Part shown: in pieces, positions 11,375 to 13,465 of the stretch
How positions within the stretch are numbered: the first letter of the stretch is position 1
Layout: each line of letters begins with the position of its first letter
DNA from: Spirochaetota bacterium
Lineage (GTDB): Bacteria > Spirochaetota > UBA4802 > JAFGJZ01
NCBI GenBank assembly: GCA_022704645.1
Contig: JAKJGA010000035.1
Location: forward strand, 1 to 13,465
DNA length: 13,465 nucleotides
Direction: 5' to 3'
Program-made: the position numbers and the translations under genes
Notes under the pieces: generated by a model
The model's input: the letters and a program-made list of their open reading frames with translations, nothing else
Database searches by the model: none
What the model was told of the DNA's origin: nothing

Positions 11375-13465
11375 GAATCCGCAAAAGATACATTTTTATT
11401 GCCGCTTTTGCTGTGCTTACTACATTTGCGGCTTATTTTATAATAAATATTAGATTTCAGACGAAGTATTCAGGTGTAATAGAAGGCGAATCTTCATCGC
11501 AGATAATTATTGAACGATCCGAATTCGGATGTCCTATAGTTCATGTTGATAACCGTGAAGATATGTTTTATGCGCTTGGTTTTCTTCATGCGCAGGACAG
11601 ACTGCCGTTAATGGAATACTTGAGAATGCTTACTGATGATTCCATTTCCTTTGATGACGATGAAAAAATTTCTGAACTGAAAAAAATTATCCGAAGAACC
11701 GGACTCAAGCATTATGCTTCAATTTGCTCCGAGAATATTTCGGATTCATCGAAATTATTATTAGATTCATACATCAAAGGCATAAATAATTATAAAAACA
11801 AATTCAGTTATAAAAAAACTGCTTCAAATGATTACTCGGAGAAAATCTGGACCAACGAAGATATTATTGCTTTGTTTTATCTTTTGGAATTTTCCGGAAG
11901 ATTAATTAATTATAGAGAGCTTTCCGTTGCTATGCCTGAAGAAAAAAAAGTCTGGGCGGATGAACTTTTCGGTAAAGACAATTCAGTAGTCTATGGCCAA
12001 TCCGATTCGGAATTTGTAAACGGTTTCAGAAAAATATCTGAAAGACTTGAAAACGCGATAGGCCGTTACGGTGAGGGTTTTGTCTATTTCTCAGCTATAA
12101 ATTCTGAGAAAAATTACGGCCTGAAACTCATGAGTTCTTCTGTGATATATCCGCTTTGGTATCCGGTTCGTTTTGAAATGAATGGCAAATATTATGATGC
12201 TGTAACTGCCGCATCGCTTCCTTTTGCTTTCCATTTATCAGGGAATGGTTTCCATTCTGTTTTTCCCGCGCGTACAGATTATTTTTCAGTAAGCAGAATT
12301 GTGCTTACTGAAACAGAGGATTCGTATATTTCGTCAGATAAGAAATATGCTTTTAATAAAATAAGAAATCCGACCGGCGCGCCTTATGCGGCTGTTTCCG
12401 ATCAGGGTTTTATTGCACTTGCGGATGATTTCGGAATAGACGGTGTTTCTCTTTCGCCTGAAATATCCGATGATAAATCTGCCGATTCTTCAAAAGAGTA
12501 TTATTTTATAAGAAACATTTTTCCGAAAAATTCCTATATAGATTTTCTTTTTGATCTTACCGATGGAGAAAAAGAGATTGATTTCAAAGCAAGTCTTTCT
12601 TCGGCAGAGGCTTATCCTTCTGTTATTTTTGTATCAAAAGGGGATGAGGTTAAAGAATATAATTACGGATTTTCTTTTGCTGATTATTCCGAGAAAACAT
12701 TTCTAAAGAAAAATATTGTTCCGCAGCTTAATTGTTATTCTGAAAGACTCATGTCGGGTTCAGGTATTGCATCCGGTGATATTTTTTATGATCCCGCTAA
12801 AAGAACCTATTCGGCAATAAATTCACTTCGTTATGAAAATATTTCAAATACAATCAAGGAAGGAATGACAAGGGATGATATGCTTGCATTCTCAAAAAAC
12901 GACAAGTCTGTTTCAATGGAATTTTTTCTTCCGCTTTTTATGAAGAAGCTTGATAATGTTCAGATTACATCTGCAAAACTCGCCAGAATCTATTTTTCCG
13001 GATGGGATGCTTCTTTTAATTCTAACTCCGTTGTTCCTTCTATCTACGAAGGAGTTTATCTTAATTTCTTAAATGAATCATTTTCCGACGAATTCGGTGA
13101 AGTGTTTTTCTCTGCGTATGAAAAAGGATATCTATCTGAAGAATTGCTGAGAGATATTGTTGATAAAGCAGTGTCACCGTTTTTTGATGATATTTCAACC
13201 CAGGAGACAAGAGAAGATCGGGATAAAATTTTCGATAAAGCTTTTCTTAAAACAATCCGCCTTATGCACAGAAGGTTCGGGCCAAAAATGGAGGACTGGA
13301 CTCTCGGAAAATTTTCATCAGTAAGTCCTTACAATGAAACTTCCGCGCCTTCTCTCAGAAGACTTTTTATATCCGGCGACCAAAGTTCAGTTAATGCAAG
13401 TTATTATAAATACAATAAAAAGGATTCTTTGTTTAATGTTGCTTATTATACTTCGTTAAACTCTG
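11371..13465 (+). CDS. Penicillin-acylase-family protein lacking nucleophile (partial)
   Basis: The 5' 698 codons of a gene that runs off the window. The product has a basic start and one membrane helix (about 7-26), so it is probably a periplasmic protein anchored in the inner membrane. It matches the penicillin amidase family of Ntn hydrolases. The alpha-chain landmarks are RSEFGCPIVHVDNREDMFYA and LGFLHAQDRL (70-78). The beta-chain landmarks are LWYPVRFEM (262-270), an FHLSGNG turn and GDQSSVNAS (669-677). Active members cut themselves before a Ser in a SNNWA-like motif. Counted back from Gly250, that position falls at about Phe237 in GEGFVYFSAIN, with no Ser, Thr or Cys from 233 to 240. 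Ser241 is the nearest, four residues off. The protein is probably unprocessed and not an acylase. Homology is fairly certain; function is unknown. Confidence 0.82.
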   Translation, partial: MRIRKRYIFIAAFAVLTTFAAYFIINIRFQTKYSGVIEGESSSQIIIERSEFGCPIVHVDNREDMFYALGFLHAQDRLPLMEYLRMLTDDSISFDDDEKISELKKIIRRTGLKHYASICSENISDSSKLLLDSYIKGINNYKNKFSYKKTASNDYSEKIWTNEDIIALFYLLEFSGRLINYRELSVAMPEEKKVWADELFGKDNSVVYGQSDSEFVNGFRKISERLENAIGRYGEGFVYFSAINSEKNYGLKLMSSSVIYPLWYPVRFEMNGKYYDAVTAASLPFAFHLSGNGFHSVFPARTDYFSVSRIVLTETEDSYISSDKKYAFNKIRNPTGAPYAAVSDQGFIALADDFGIDGVSLSPEISDDKSADSSKEYYFIRNIFPKNSYIDFLFDLTDGEKEIDFKASLSSAEAYPSVIFVSKGDEVKEYNYGFSFADYSEKTFLKKNIVPQLNCYSERLMSGSGIASGDIFYDPAKRTYSAINSLRYENISNTIKEGMTRDDMLAFSKNDKSVSMEFFLPLFMKKLDNVQITSAKLARIYFSGWDASFNSNSVVPSIYEGVYLNFLNESFSDEFGEVFFSAYEKGYLSEELLRDIVDKAVSPFFDDISTQETREDRDKIFDKAFLKTIRLMHRRFGPKMEDWTLGKFSSVSPYNETSAPSLRRLFISGDQSSVNASYYKYNKKDSLFNVAYYTSLNS

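Noticed and set aside
1..13465. CRISPR array, insertion sequence, tRNA or rRNA
   Set aside because: No regularly spaced repeats, no transposase-like product, and no sequence with tRNA or rRNA hallmarks were seen on either strand.

Overview
The window looks like a contiguous chromosomal segment from a low-GC, Gram-negative, probably motile and anaerobic bacterium. The evidence is Tat and lipoprotein signals, an FDH-like iron-sulfur oxidoreductase, an HD-GYP protein, and FliK/FlhB-like proteins. Gene order and content would fit Deferribacterota or a similar deep-branching Gram-negative lineage, but I cannot place it securely from sequence alone.

Region 1 (40-5459) is one tightly packed plus-strand block. 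It starts with the classic translation set rpsP, khpA, rimM, trmD, rplS and rnhB. It continues with a FliK-like protein, a free-standing FlhB C-terminal-domain protein (compare ylqG-ylqH after rnhB in Bacillus), a degenerate HD-GYP protein, and yraN. Most junctions overlap by 4 bases or have gaps under 25 bases, so the block is probably one long operon.

Region 2 (5460-7256) holds a structured leader, a 54-residue orphan protein, an AI-2E-family membrane protein, a bidirectional terminator, and a convergent minus-strand gene for a single-RRM RNA-binding protein. The RRM gene has a good sigma-70-type promoter and a leader with two hairpins, one of which looks like an attenuator.

Region 3 (7588-13465, continuing past the window end) is an apparent envelope cluster. 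It contains a Tat-exported, FDH-N-type large subunit with altered active-site positions, a soluble ferredoxin subunit with four [4Fe-4S] motifs, a small lipoprotein, and a membrane-anchored penicillin-acylase-family protein that lacks the expected nucleophile. The first two genes overlap, as do the last two.

The recurring surprise is clear family membership combined with lost catalytic residues: the HD-GYP protein (HD dyad replaced by Ile-Asn), the FDH-like subunit (Sec/Cys replaced by Ser) and the acylase homologue (no N-terminal nucleophile). The Region 3 cluster is the best candidate for an undescribed system. Its function is unknown and cannot be inferred by simple transfer from FDH or penicillin acylase.
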